A stretch of 64,000 bases of DNA from Rhodospirillales bacterium (GCA_021775095.1 JAJFII010000019.1:1-64000); one strand, 5' to 3'. Counted from the stretch's first letter, positions 1-9,314 are shown. Notes: generated by a model not told the origin, from the sequence alone. Numbers and translations are program-made.

Positions 1-414
1 CAGTAAAGCCTTATTGAGGTCGCCCATTTCCAGGTATGAACGGCCAAGATTGGCGTGGGCTTCGGCAAATTCGGGATTTAGTGAAATCGCCCTGGTTAGG
101 CAGATGATTGCGTCTTCAAATCTTTGAAGGTCATTATACAAATTGCCGAGGTTGTTTTGTGCAGCAGAGTTTTGCGGTTGGGCTTTTATTGATTTTTGCA
201 GAAGCTCAATGGCCATGTGGTTTTTGCCGACTGACTGGGCGATCACGCCAAGTTGGGCTAAAGCGATCGGATGATCGGCTTCAAGTTGTAAAACTTTGTT
301 GTAGATGTCTTCGGCTTCAACCAGTCGGCCTGCACTTTGATGTTGCATCGCAAGGTCTATGGCCTGCCGTAGAGTTAAGGTTTGATTGTTTTTTGGGAAG
401 ATTTTTTCATTCAT
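1..414 (-). CDS. TPR-repeat protein, C-terminus cut by window edge
   Basis: The minus-strand frame opens at an ATG at 414 (MNEKIFPKNNQ...) and stays open to base 1, giving 138 residues of a longer protein. It is built of 34-residue tetratricopeptide repeats: the pattern of small and aromatic residues (GRLVEAEDIY, AAQNNLGNLY, AEAHANLGRSYLEMG) recurs about every 34 residues. TPR arrays mediate protein-protein contacts, and long ones like this often precede a glycosyltransferase or sulfotransferase domain. That domain would lie outside the window. The ribosome site is weak, so the start is not certain. No membrane segment or signal peptide is visible. The function is unknown beyond the repeats. 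Confidence 0.8.
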   Translation of the reverse strand, partial: MNEKIFPKNNQTLTLRQAIDLAMQHQSAGRLVEAEDIYNKVLQLEADHPIALAQLGVIAQSVGKNHMAIELLQKSIKAQPQNSAAQNNLGNLYNDLQRFEDAIICLTRAISLNPEFAEAHANLGRSYLEMGDLNKALL

Positions 415-687
415 GACGAGTTGAATATCCGCGCTCGGAATAAAATTTTAAAATTCAAATTACCACTGCTAAATTGGAAAGAAAATCGTTCGACCGAAGA
501 TAATCCTGCCGGACCTGCGCCGTCGGCAAATCCACGGTTTTTTATGAAAAGAACTGGATCGGACACCGCGCAACGGAAACTTTTAAGGCAACCGGAAAAA
601 CTTTGGTTTTGCTGGGAACGGATCCTCACCTGCTGGCGACGACTGCCGACATTAGAATTCCCTAATTTTGAATAATAAGCTGCCAGG

Positions 688-1212
688 TTATTTGATCGTC
701 AGGCAGGCGCAGGTCGCCAGCTGGGAGATTTTCAAAGATGTGCTGCCCATCAGAAGCGCCTTGATCGGGCCAAACCCCCGGGTGCCCATAACAATCAGGT
801 CCGCATCGATTTTTTTGGCGATTTTCAGAATGCGGTTGGCCGTATCGCCTTCGAGGATTTCTGCGGAAACCTGTTTCACGCCACTTTTTTTTGCCAGGGC
901 AATGGCGTGGTTGGTGATTTGTTCGGCAAGGGCATCCATGACATCCTGGGACACCCGGTTTCGTTCGGCTTTGGTGATTTGCGCAATCAAACCACCCGAT
1001 ATGTTTTTGACGTCGGGTTTCTGGACGGACGGCGCGCGAACCAAATGTTCGACTTCGGCCATTCGACGAAAGGCGGACGGCGGTTCGCCGTGGAGTTTGA
1101 CATGGCCGACGGTCAAAGACGCCCCATAGGTGGCGGCAATATTGGCCGCCGCTGCAACGGCTTTGGTGCCAGGGTTCGAACCATCGGTTGCCACTAAAAT
1201 TCTTTTAAACAT
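688..1212 (-). CDS. Universal stress protein (UspA family)
   Basis: A 174-residue single Usp domain. It opens with MFKRILVATDGS, the usual first strand and nucleotide-binding Asp. Near the C-terminus it has the ATP-binding signature G-x2-G-x9-G-S (GTRG...GSTS). Usp proteins are small cytoplasmic nucleotide binders induced by stress or growth arrest. The start at 1212 is chosen because a clear AGGAG site lies about 6 bases upstream; an in-frame ATG at 1242 lacks one. The gene stands alone between a TPR gene and a GntR regulator, so the context adds nothing on its role. It is slightly longer than the common 140-150 residues because of an insertion between residues 45 and 75. Confidence 0.9.
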   Translation of the reverse strand: MFKRILVATDGSNPGTKAVAAAANIAATYGASLTVGHVKLHGEPPSAFRRMAEVEHLVRAPSVQKPDVKNISGGLIAQITKAERNRVSQDVMDALAEQITNHAIALAKKSGVKQVSAEILEGDTANRILKIAKKIDADLIVMGTRGFGPIKALLMGSTSLKISQLATCACLTIK

Positions 1213-1635
1213 GTTTTTCTCCTCGACTGTAATCCCGGCCATCCGGTTCAGGCTGGAAAAGCGACCCTATCCTATCGCGAACGGTGGGGCTGCGATATAA
1301 AAGAATTTTTACCGGAATAATGGACTGAAGCCGTACCAGGCGGACGGGTCATCGCGGGTTTGCGGTAACTGCATGGCTGGGTTGCGATCTTAGCGCTGTT
1401 TACGAGGCGCACATTTGTTCATACCCTGCGGCTGCAAATCAACCCAGTCAGAGAAGCTTTATGTTAAACACAGAACACCCGCTTAACGGTCCGCACCCGA
1501 CGGATTGAGATCGACCCGGATGGCGGCGCGGTTGAGCCCGGGACCAACAAAACCGCGCTGCCGCCCTGTGGATCGTCGATTGGGCCGACCGACAAGAGTT
1601 TACCAGCGGGCTGCCGTGCGGCTCATTGGCCAAGG
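1213..1635. other. Intergenic region with possible degenerate coding remnant
   Basis: About 420 bases without a convincing gene. The part next to 1212 should hold the usp promoter. On the plus strand, bases 1536-1652 keep an open frame with a protein-like stretch (AALWIVDWADRQEF...) that resembles the end of a YCII-type small enzyme. It has no start codon, and a TGA lies immediately upstream (1533-1535). It also runs into the end of the GntR gene. I read it as a possible gene remnant at most. A minus-strand frame at 1448-1639 has no recognisable features. Confidence 0.3.
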
Positions 1636-2409
1636 TCAATTCACTTCGTTGACATAGCGATACCCTTCGGTCAGGGCCCGGTGGATGGTCCAGCTGATGG
1701 GGGTGCCGGCGGGGTCGTAGGCTACTTCTTCAATTTGCATCACCGGTCTTATGTCGGTAAATTCGAGCAGCGTTTTATCCTGATCATTGGCGAGTTCAGC
1801 CGACAGGCTTTCGCGCACGGCGGAAATGCGGATTCCGTATACCTCCAATAAATAGACATACAAACGGGCCGGTACGTCGTGTAGGGGAAATTCCGGCAAT
1901 AATCGGCTGGGCATGGTAAATACATCCCACATGACCGCGCGGTCCTCAATAAGGCGAACCCGTTTGAGCCGGAGAACCTGAGGTTCGGTTTCCGAGCTGA
2001 GGTTTAATCGTGCACCTTCTGTTTCTGTCGCCCTATCGATGATGGCGCTGACCATACGCACGTCGGATTTCAGCAGTTTTCCGGTATCGCTGTGCAGGCG
2101 GAAATATTGGAAAAAATGACGCAGCCGGTGATGTGGGGAGCGTCCCGTGACCACAGTGCCGATGCGCGGGCGCCGGGTTAACAGGCCCTCAAAGGTTAAT
2201 TCCCCAAGCGCCCTGCGAACCGTACCAACCGACACGCCAAATTTCCCAGCCAGATCATGTTCGCCCGGTAACACGGTCGCCGGGGTCCAGGTGCCGAGCA
2301 AAATTAATTCGGAAATCTGACGTTTAACCTGTTCGTAAAGGGGCACTGAACGGACGCCAACCAGGTCGCCGCCGACTAAAGGATTGGGACCGGACGCCAT
2401 CGAAATCAT
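1636..2409 (-). CDS. GntR-family regulator, HutC/UTRA type
   Basis: A 257-residue transcription factor. Residues about 20-90 form a GntR winged helix (VPLYEQVKRQISELI, then PGEHDLAGKFGVSVGTVRRALGEL and a GLLTRRPRIGT wing). Residues about 105-250 form a UTRA ligand-binding domain ending in RALTEGYRYVNEVN. HutC-type regulators usually bind a small metabolite of the pathway they control and release DNA. The ATG at 2409 has an AAGGGAG site 5 bases upstream, which decides it over the ATG at 2400. It faces the peptide-type transport operon across about 110 bases that hold a near-perfect palindrome (2441-2471), so it most likely autoregulates and controls that operon. The ligand is unknown. Confidence 0.9.
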   Translation of the reverse strand: MISMASGPNPLVGGDLVGVRSVPLYEQVKRQISELILLGTWTPATVLPGEHDLAGKFGVSVGTVRRALGELTFEGLLTRRPRIGTVVTGRSPHHRLRHFFQYFRLHSDTGKLLKSDVRMVSAIIDRATETEGARLNLSSETEPQVLRLKRVRLIEDRAVMWDVFTMPSRLLPEFPLHDVPARLYVYLLEVYGIRISAVRESLSAELANDQDKTLLEFTDIRPVMQIEEVAYDPAGTPISWTIHRALTEGYRYVNEVN

Positions 2410-2440
2410 GTTCTCCCTTGACTCAATTAGAGAGCCGTAG

Positions 2441-2471
2441 TTTTATTTCTATATAACATATAGAAATAAAA
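2441..2471. promoter_or_regulatory. Perfect 14-bp inverted repeat, probable GntR operator
   Basis: Two arms of 14 bases (right arm ATATAGAAATAAAA) are exact reverse complements separated by AAC, centred at 2456. It sits midway between the divergent GntR and M20 genes, in AT-rich sequence suited to overlapping promoters. Position and symmetry fit the operator of a dimeric regulator. A bidirectional terminator is unlikely because both genes start here. Confidence 0.65.
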
Positions 2472-2520
2472 ATTCAGACACAAGGCGATAGCGTTTTTTA
2501 GGTGAGGGCGGACCGGTATT

Positions 2521-3807
2521 GTGCAAAATGAAAACTTTCAGCGGGCGGAGGCTGCCCTTTGCGGCCAGGCCCCACAGATGATTGAAGATCTGGCCGGGCT
2601 GATTGCCATCGATACGTCGTTTCCCCCCGGTGCCGGATATGATGTTTTTGCCAATCATGTGACTGCCCTGCTCGCCCCCTTGGGGTTTGAAACGGAATAT
2701 GTCAATGTCCCGAACGAGTTGTGGTCTAACCAGGGCAGTCATGGGGCGCGAACCAATGTTATTGCCCGACGCGCCAATGGGGCACCAACCCATTGTATTT
2801 ATTTTCATGTGGACACAGTTCCGCCGGGGGATGGATGGTCGGTCCCGCCCTTACAATTAACCCAAAGGGATAATCAATTATTCGGCCGTGGAACCGCAGA
2901 CATGAAGGGCACCATCGCCGCCACGTTGGCGGCTATCCGGGCCCTGGATCACTGTCAGTTGGAATACGGTTTTAACCCGGTCCTGTTGTTTTGCACGGAC
3001 GAGGAAGGCGGCCTCTATCCGGGAATTCGGTATCTGGCGGAAACCCAGCGGGTTGACGGACCAATTCTCTGTCTGAACGGCCAGGCGCTGCCCCGGATCT
3101 GGGCCGGGTGTTTTGGCAGTCTGGATCTCAGACTGCGGTTTTTTGGGCGGGCGACCCATTCGGGGGATCCGGGTAATGGGGTCAATGCCATCGAACAGGC
3201 CTTGCCCATACTGGCGGCCCTGCAGGCCCTGAAATCAGATGTCGAGACCCGGGTCAGCGCGTTACCGCCACCGCCGGTGTCTGCGGGCGGCCCCCTGCAC
3301 GCCCGATTAACTTTGACCATGGCCCGTGGCGGCGCCAAAGGCTCCAGTTTACCTGCAGTGTTTGAAGTGAATATCAATCGCCGTTACCTGCCGGAAGAAC
3401 ACTCTGAGGCGGTTATCGAGGAAATCCAAAAATGTGTTTCCGATGCCGCTGCAAAAACCCGTCTGGTGGATTGGAACTGGGACATCGAGGGCCATCTGGC
3501 ACCGGTTACGGACCCTGACGGCGACACCTATTGGCCGCGCTGGGTGGCCGCCTTGTCGCAAGGCTTTGGCTGGCCCCGGGATGATTTTAGGGTGTGGGGG
3601 TCGTCCACCAGTTCCGATATGGGGTGGGCCCAGATGACCGGCCACAAGGAGATCCTGCTGGGCGGTTTGAGCCGGCCCGACAGAAACGTTCACGCCGCAG
3701 ACGAACATACGACGACTGACGACCTCATGGGGTTGGCACGGTCGCTTATGTTCTATCTGGCGAAAGACTTTACGCAGACCGCAGACCTGAAAACCCATAA
3801 AAATTGA
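2521..3807 (+). CDS. M20-family amidohydrolase (ArgE/DapE/carboxypeptidase type)
   Basis: A 428-residue zinc-dependent hydrolase of the M20 family, which cleaves N-acyl or peptide amide bonds of small molecules in the cytoplasm. The metal and catalytic motifs are intact: FHVDTVPP (His and Asp), GRGTADMKG (bridging Asp), CTDEEGG (catalytic Glu and ligand Glu) and RNVHAADEH (C-terminal His). The dimerisation insert with its conserved His (GRATHSGDPGNGVNAIEQ) is present. The position often filled by a Glu (GEP) reads NGQAL. The GTG at 2521 is the only start in this frame and has a GGTGAGG site somewhat far upstream; the ATG at 2528 is out of frame. First gene of the importer operon, 24 bases before the binding protein, so it probably acts on the imported compound. 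Confidence 0.88.
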   Translation: MQNENFQRAEAALCGQAPQMIEDLAGLIAIDTSFPPGAGYDVFANHVTALLAPLGFETEYVNVPNELWSNQGSHGARTNVIARRANGAPTHCIYFHVDTVPPGDGWSVPPLQLTQRDNQLFGRGTADMKGTIAATLAAIRALDHCQLEYGFNPVLLFCTDEEGGLYPGIRYLAETQRVDGPILCLNGQALPRIWAGCFGSLDLRLRFFGRATHSGDPGNGVNAIEQALPILAALQALKSDVETRVSALPPPPVSAGGPLHARLTLTMARGGAKGSSLPAVFEVNINRRYLPEEHSEAVIEEIQKCVSDAAAKTRLVDWNWDIEGHLAPVTDPDGDTYWPRWVAALSQGFGWPRDDFRVWGSSTSSDMGWAQMTGHKEILLGGLSRPDRNVHAADEHTTTDDLMGLARSLMFYLAKDFTQTADLKTHKN

Positions 3808-3831
3808 TCTTAATAAACAGAGGAGAAAGAC

Positions 3832-5400
3832 ATGTCACAGGATTCAAAAACCATTGACCGCCGAAGTGTTCTCGGTGGTATGGCAACCCTTTCGGTCACT
3901 GGATTGACCCTGCCACTGTGGGCAAAGTCCAGTTTTGCAGCCAGTAAAGGCGGTACATTGCGGGTTAGTGTCAACCGTGCGCCCGGTCGCTTAAATCCCC
4001 TCCTGCAACGCCTTAATTCGGAATATGTTCTGGGCGAGCTACTGTACAGCGGCCTGACCAGACTGGGAAAAGGAATGGAAGTGGTACCGGATCTGGCGGA
4101 AAGCTGGACATCCAACGGGGATCTGACCGAGTGGACATTTAAGCTACGTTCGAACGCCAAATTTCACAATGGCAACCCGGTTACCGCCAAGGATGTTGTG
4201 GTATGTCTGACGGCGATCCTCGATAAAAAAACCGGATCACCCGGCCGCCGTAATCTGGGTCCCATTTCCGGCGTTTCCGCCGGTCCTGGAAATACCGTGA
4301 TTGTTAAAACTTCGACCGGGTACGGCGACTTGCCCAGCGCCCTCGCTTATACGACGGCAAAAATTGCGCCGGCCGAGATTGTCACCGGTGATTTTGATCG
4401 ACTGAGCCGCGAAGCCATTGGAACGGGGCCTTTCAAACTTGTCAGTTATGAGCCGGATCGATTGATCGTCGTCGAAAAAAATCCCGACTATTTCATCTCC
4501 GAATACCCTTATCTTGACCGGATCGAAGTCATGGTATTCCCCGACTCATCAGCCGAAATGGCTGCCCTGGTTGCCGGAGAAGTTGACCTGGCCCTTGAAA
4601 TTCCGCCGGCCGACTTTAAACGCATCAGTGGGGCATCGGGGGTTACCGGGCAACGGACCCCGTCCGGCCGTTTCATTGATGTTGTCATGGCCAACGACCG
4701 CAAACCGTTTAATGATCACCGGGTCCGCGAAGCCCTGTCGCTGACCCTGGATCGTCAGGCGATGATCGATTTTGTTGCCGAAGGGTATGGCACGCCGGGC
4801 AATGATTCACCGATCAATTCGGCCTACCGTTATTATGCCGATGCCAAACAGAAAACACCGGACATCAAACGTGCCAAGGCGCTGTTGGCGGAAGCCGGTT
4901 ATCCCAATGGCATCGATTTGACCATGGTCGCCTCCGTAAAACCCGGATACCGTCAGACATTGGCCGTAACCATTCGTGAGATGGCGAAAGCCGCTGGTTT
5001 TAATATCAAAGTCGAAACCATGGCCCATGCAACCTACCTCAAACAGGTTTGGAAGAAGGGTGACTTTTATGTGGGGTTTTACAACATGCAACCGACGGAA
5101 GACGCCCTGTTCAAACTCCTGTTGACCTCCGATGCGGCCTGGAACGAGACCCGCTGGAACAACAAGGAGTTTGATGGATTGGTGAACGCCGCACGGACAA
5201 CGACGGACACGGCAAAACGACAACAGCTTTATGGCGATGCGCAAAAACTCATGCAAAAGGAATTGCCGGTTTTGGTGCCGGTCTTTTTTGATTTGTTGAG
5301 TGCCAATCAGAACTATGTGGAGAATTACAATCTTCATCCCCGTGGGGCCACATTCAGTTTGGAAAAAGTCTCCCTTGGTGTGGGTGCACCCAAACGGTGA
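3832..5400 (+). CDS. ABC transporter substrate-binding protein, family 5 (Dpp/Opp/nickel type)
   Basis: A 522-residue periplasmic binding protein. The N-terminus has a twin-arginine type signal (DRRSVLGG followed by a hydrophobic run to about residue 36), suggesting export in folded form. The mature part has family-5 hallmarks: GGTLRVSV at the start, LAESWTSNGDLTEWTFKLR, KFHNGNPVTAKDVV, the GTGPFKLVSYEPDR motif and a late NNKEFDGLVNAAR segment. These proteins bind di- or oligopeptides, nickel chelates or other small amides. GAGGAGA lies just ahead of the ATG. It is the second gene of the operon and is followed by a strong hairpin (5410-5434), so it is probably made in excess of the permeases. 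Confidence 0.92.
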   Translation: MSQDSKTIDRRSVLGGMATLSVTGLTLPLWAKSSFAASKGGTLRVSVNRAPGRLNPLLQRLNSEYVLGELLYSGLTRLGKGMEVVPDLAESWTSNGDLTEWTFKLRSNAKFHNGNPVTAKDVVVCLTAILDKKTGSPGRRNLGPISGVSAGPGNTVIVKTSTGYGDLPSALAYTTAKIAPAEIVTGDFDRLSREAIGTGPFKLVSYEPDRLIVVEKNPDYFISEYPYLDRIEVMVFPDSSAEMAALVAGEVDLALEIPPADFKRISGASGVTGQRTPSGRFIDVVMANDRKPFNDHRVREALSLTLDRQAMIDFVAEGYGTPGNDSPINSAYRYYADAKQKTPDIKRAKALLAEAGYPNGIDLTMVASVKPGYRQTLAVTIREMAKAAGFNIKVETMAHATYLKQVWKKGDFYVGFYNMQPTEDALFKLLLTSDAAWNETRWNNKEFDGLVNAARTTTDTAKRQQLYGDAQKLMQKELPVLVPVFFDLLSANQNYVENYNLHPRGATFSLEKVSLGVGAPKR

Positions 5401-5409
5401 ACCTTCACC

Positions 5410-5434
5410 GGTCCGGCGACCTGGTCGCCGGACC
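5410..5434 (+). terminator. Post-binding-protein hairpin (attenuating or stabilising)
   Basis: Exact 12-base inverted repeat (GGTCCGGCGACC and its complement) around a single T, 9 bases after the binding-protein stop. No T-run follows, so it is more likely a 3' stabilising structure or partial terminator than a full terminator. The operon continues at 5461. Confidence 0.65.
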
Positions 5435-5460
5435 CCGCTATTCGATAAATTGATTGTGTT

Positions 5461-6411
5461 ATGTCCCTTCAATATATTTTCAAACGTCTGCTGTATTTGA
5501 TAATCACCGCGCTGGTCGTATCGGCGCTGGTATTTGGCATTACCCAGATTTTGCCGGCCAATGCGGCGACCATGTTGTTGGGCGAATACGCAACGGCCGA
5601 TGCCCTGGTCGCCCTGGAACAGAAACTTGGCCTCGATCAACCGGCCTATGTACAATACTGGCGCTGGATCAGCGGCCTGTTGCAAGGCGATTTAGGCACT
5701 TCCCTGCGCTCTGGTCTGCCGGTTGCCGATACGGTTTTTCAGGCCCTGGGCCGGTCCCTGCTGCTGGCGGCTTTCGCCCTCATTGCGGTGGTGATCATCG
5801 CCATACCTCTGGGCGTGATTGCCGCCGTACGGCGCGGCAAAGCAGCCGACTTCGGGGTCAGCATGATTTCTTATATTGGCATATCCCTGCCGGAGTTTGT
5901 CCTGGCGACGTTGTTGCTGGTTTGGCTGACAGCTCCCGATATCGCCTTGTTTCCAGCAAGCGGTTATGTGCCGATTACGGAAAATTTTACCAAAGGGTTG
6001 TGGCACATCGCGCTGCCGGTGATCACCCTGGCGATCGTCCTCACGGCCCATGTGATGCGCATGGTACGGTCCGAAATGGCCGATGCCCTGCATGCTGATT
6101 ATGTGCTGGCGGCGCGCCTGCGGGGGCTTTCCACAACAACCGTATTAATTCGTCACGCCCTGCGCAATTCCATGCTGCCGACGATAACCGTTCTCGCCCT
6201 CGACGTCGGCTATCTGATCGGCGGCATCATCGTGGTCGAAGAAATATTTGCCTTCCCCGGCATCGGCCGATTGTTAATTGTTTCCATTCAGGAACGGGAC
6301 CTACCGATGATTCAGGCTGGCGCCCTGGTCATGGCCTTTACCTATGCCTTGTCAAACCTGCTCGCCGACCTGGCTTATGTGTATCTCGATCGGCGTATTC
6401 AATATGACTGA
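5461..6411 (+). CDS. ABC transporter permease, DppB type
   Basis: A 316-residue inner-membrane permease with six predicted hydrophobic segments. It starts with the typical MSLQYIFKRLLYLI, has the extracytoplasmic ALEQKLGLDQPAYVQYWRWISGLLQGDLGTSLRSG segment and the EAA loop (DYVLAARLRGLSTTTVLIRHALRNSMLP) that contacts the ATPase. It pairs with the next permease to form the channel of the Dpp/Opp-type importer. The ribosome site is weak. It overlaps the next gene by 8 bases, indicating translational coupling. Confidence 0.92.
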   Translation: MSLQYIFKRLLYLIITALVVSALVFGITQILPANAATMLLGEYATADALVALEQKLGLDQPAYVQYWRWISGLLQGDLGTSLRSGLPVADTVFQALGRSLLLAAFALIAVVIIAIPLGVIAAVRRGKAADFGVSMISYIGISLPEFVLATLLLVWLTAPDIALFPASGYVPITENFTKGLWHIALPVITLAIVLTAHVMRMVRSEMADALHADYVLAARLRGLSTTTVLIRHALRNSMLPTITVLALDVGYLIGGIIVVEEIFAFPGIGRLLIVSIQERDLPMIQAGALVMAFTYALSNLLADLAYVYLDRRIQYD

Positions 6412-7231
6412 TTTTATGTCCCGTTTGCTGCGCCAACCACACGGCGTTGTGGGGTTGATACTGCTGGTTGTTTTGGCGATAGAGGTGATTCTCGGGCCGG
6501 CGCTGGCCCCCTATGATCCGGAAACCTTCCATTATTCCAGCCGCCTTGTGGGTCCGACACCGGAATTCCTTTTGGGCACGGACCAGTTCGGACGGGATAT
6601 CCTCAGTCGCCTCCTGTGGGGCGCGCGGACGACCGTGCTGCTGAGCCTCTTCGCCACCCTGATTGGTGCGGGAATTGGCGGTGCCATTGGCATCCTTTCC
6701 GGCTATCTCGGCGGCCGGATCGATGAGGTAATCATGCGTTTGGTCGACGCCCTGATGGCCATACCCAGCCTGTTGTTTGCCTTGCTGATCATTACCGTGC
6801 TGGGCCCAAGCGGCACCAACGCGGTGGTTGCCATCGGTATCGCCTTTTCCCCGGGGATGGCGCGGATTGCCCGCAGTGTCACTTTATCCGTACGAACCAG
6901 CGATTATGTGGCGGCGGCGGTCGCCCGCGGAGAATCACCGCTGTGGATAATGAGCCGTGAAATTGCCCCCAATATGCTGGCCCCGGTGATCATTGAAGCG
7001 ACCATTCGTGTGGCCTTTGCCATCATGCTTCTGGCGACCCTGAGTTTTTTGGGGCTTGGCTCACAGCCGCCGGCACCGGAATGGGGATTGATGATTTCGG
7101 AAGCCCGGGCCTTCATGTTCAGAAATGCCTGGACCATCGTTTGGCCGGGCCTGTCCATTGCCATGGTCGCCATTACCTTTAATTTGCTTGGCGACGCCTT
7201 GCGCGACGCCCTCAACCCAAAAAACGACTGA
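6404..7231 (+). CDS. ABC transporter permease, DppC type
   Basis: A 275-residue partner permease. After an N-terminal membrane helix it has the DppC-like segment ALAPYDPE..., LLGTDQFGRDILSRLLWGARTTV, several membrane helices and the EAA loop (DYVAAAVARGESPLWIMSREIAPNMLAP), ending near LGDALRDALNPKND. The start at 6404 (MTDFMSRLL) overlaps the upstream stop by 8 bases; a second ATG at 6416 is also possible. Further upstream extension in the same frame runs through the previous gene and is rejected. It forms a heterodimeric channel with the 5461 product. Confidence 0.92.
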   Translation: MTDFMSRLLRQPHGVVGLILLVVLAIEVILGPALAPYDPETFHYSSRLVGPTPEFLLGTDQFGRDILSRLLWGARTTVLLSLFATLIGAGIGGAIGILSGYLGGRIDEVIMRLVDALMAIPSLLFALLIITVLGPSGTNAVVAIGIAFSPGMARIARSVTLSVRTSDYVAAAVARGESPLWIMSREIAPNMLAPVIIEATIRVAFAIMLLATLSFLGLGSQPPAPEWGLMISEARAFMFRNAWTIVWPGLSIAMVAITFNLLGDALRDALNPKND

Positions 7232-7236
7232 AAACC

Positions 7237-9303
7237 ATGGGCACACAAACCACCCTTACCCTTAAAAACTATGGTGTTTCCTATGGCACGGACAAGGGCC
7301 CCCTAAAGGTTCTCGACGCCATCAATTTGCACATTGGCAAAGGTGAGGTGCTGGGGCTTGTGGGAGAATCCGGGTCCGGTAAAAGCACCCTGGCCTTAGC
7401 CATCATGCGCGCCCTGCGCGGACGGGTCGCCCATGAGACCGGACAGATTCTGTTGGGCGATGTTGCCTTGCACAGCCTGCAAGGACCCGCCCTCAATCGG
7501 ATCCGTGGCAAACGCATTGCCATGGTTTTTCAGGACCCGGGCGGTTCCCTGAACCCGACCCTGACCCTGGGTGAACATTTCAGGCAAACCCTGGCGCGCC
7601 ATCGCCAGTTAAACCCGTCGGAAATCCGCCAGGAAACCGACCGCCTGTTAAAAATGGTTGATTTACCCGACACCCAGACCATGGCGCTCAAGTACCCGCA
7701 CGAGGTGTCGGGCGGTGAAAAACAGCGGGCGGTTATCGCCCTGGCGTTTGCCTGTGATCCAGAATTGATCCTGTTTGATGAACCAACCTCGGCGCTTGAT
7801 GCGACCACGGCTGTTACCATCTTGGATTTGTTTCGCGACCTGCAAAAACGCACAGGTGTTTCTGCCCTGTTTATTTCCCATGATCTGGGTGTGGTCCGCG
7901 AAATTGCCCATCGGGTCGCGGTGATTTATGCCGGCCGGATTGCCGAAGTCGCGGAAAACCGGCAATTGTTCGCGCAACCCCGCCACCCTTATACCCGTTC
8001 CCTGCTCGCCAGTTTGCCAAAAGCCGCGACAGATGGGGAGCAAACGCCTTTGATTTCAATTCCCGGGTCCTTGCCGGATCGGACGGTCGCCATCCCCGGC
8101 TGTAACTTTGCCGAGCGCTGCCAGTTCGCCACCGACCCATGTCGCCGGGGACCGATTGAGCTTGCCCAAGATTTCGGCCATGCCGTCGCCTGTCCCTACT
8201 GGCAGACGGTCCTCTACCAAGCCATTGGTTCTGACGAAAACAGCCAAATGGGTGTTCGTCTGGAGATCAGCGAACCCCCCCTGTTGTCCCTGAACAACCT
8301 GTCCGTTCACATTTCCCGGCCCGATCTGTTTGCCCGTCTGATGGGGCGCCAACCAAAGGTCATTCATGCGGTCAATGATGTGGATCTGGATTTGCATGGT
8401 GGCGAAACGCTGGGGCTGGTCGGAGAATCCGGTTGCGGTAAATCCTCCCTGGCAAAGGCCCTTGTCGGATTAAGACCATTTTTGGGACACCTGGAGCTGG
8501 ACGGTCAGCCAATCCCGTCCGTTGCCCAAATGGATAGTTCCTATCGTCAAAAGGTTCAGATCATTTTCCAAAACCCGGACCTGTCCTTAAATCCACGCCA
8601 GTCCATTGGGACCATCCTGTCGCGCCCCTTAAAACTTTATCCGGGCCAGGACACAGGGGCAATGGACGACAAAATCAACCGGCTTTTGCAGCGGGTTAAC
8701 TTGCCGCCGGAATTTGCCACCCGATACCCCCATGAACTGTCGGGTGGTGAAAAACAACGGGTCGCCATCGCCCGGGCATTGGCGGCGAAACCGGATCTGA
8801 TTATCTGTGACGAGATCACATCGGGTCTCGACGCCTCGGTGCAGGCGTCTATCGTAAACCTGCTGCGTGATGTCCAGCGTGCGACCGGTGTGGCCTATTT
8901 GTTCATCACCCACGATTTAAATCTGCTGCGTCACATCGCTGACCGGGTCGCCGTCATGTATTTGGGTGAGATTGTTGAAATTCGCCCGGCCCATAAAATT
9001 GGTTTACCCCCCTATCAGCCCTATACGGAAGCCCTGCTCAGTTCGGCACCCGTCCTCGACCCAGGCCTTGAGCCACGACGGATCCGACTACAGGGCGCCC
9101 CGGCCAGCCGCCTGGGTGCCGCCAAGGGCTGCCCGTTTGAGAGCCGTTGCCCGCGTCGCATTGACGACATCTGTTTGAGCGAACGGCCACCGCGTATTCA
9201 CTTCGATCGCGGGCACTGGATTCAATGCCATCTGGATCAACGGTCCCTGCGGTCGGTTCCGCCAATTTGGACCGCCACCCCCACTTCTTTGAATAACGAT
9301 TAA
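7237..9303 (+). CDS. Fused double ATPase of a Dpp/Opp-type importer (DppD-DppF)
   Basis: 688 residues carrying two complete ABC ATPase modules in one chain, where many systems use two genes. Module 1 (about 1-325) has Walker A GESGSGKST, signature VSGGEKQR and Walker B LILFDEPTSALD. Module 2 (about 345-680) has GESGCGKSS, LSGGEKQR and LIICDEITSGLD. Each ends in the peptide-transporter C-terminal extension with clustered cysteines (CNFAERCQFATDPC and CPFESRCPRRIDDIC). In relatives these bind an Fe-S cluster or zinc. It powers the permeases just upstream, starting 5 bases after their last stop. Confidence 0.93.
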   Translation: MGTQTTLTLKNYGVSYGTDKGPLKVLDAINLHIGKGEVLGLVGESGSGKSTLALAIMRALRGRVAHETGQILLGDVALHSLQGPALNRIRGKRIAMVFQDPGGSLNPTLTLGEHFRQTLARHRQLNPSEIRQETDRLLKMVDLPDTQTMALKYPHEVSGGEKQRAVIALAFACDPELILFDEPTSALDATTAVTILDLFRDLQKRTGVSALFISHDLGVVREIAHRVAVIYAGRIAEVAENRQLFAQPRHPYTRSLLASLPKAATDGEQTPLISIPGSLPDRTVAIPGCNFAERCQFATDPCRRGPIELAQDFGHAVACPYWQTVLYQAIGSDENSQMGVRLEISEPPLLSLNNLSVHISRPDLFARLMGRQPKVIHAVNDVDLDLHGGETLGLVGESGCGKSSLAKALVGLRPFLGHLELDGQPIPSVAQMDSSYRQKVQIIFQNPDLSLNPRQSIGTILSRPLKLYPGQDTGAMDDKINRLLQRVNLPPEFATRYPHELSGGEKQRVAIARALAAKPDLIICDEITSGLDASVQASIVNLLRDVQRATGVAYLFITHDLNLLRHIADRVAVMYLGEIVEIRPAHKIGLPPYQPYTEALLSSAPVLDPGLEPRRIRLQGAPASRLGAAKGCPFESRCPRRIDDICLSERPPRIHFDRGHWIQCHLDQRSLRSVPPIWTATPTSLNND

Positions 9304-9314
9304 GGAGCACCCCT

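Noticed and set aside
411-629. 72-codon minus-strand frame before the TPR gene
   Set aside because: Overlaps the TPR start in another frame, with no domain and a poor ribosome site.
4807-5685. 292-codon minus-strand frame
   Set aside because: Antisense to the binding protein and the start of the permease gene. Its composition is rich in Gln, Arg and Gly without domains.
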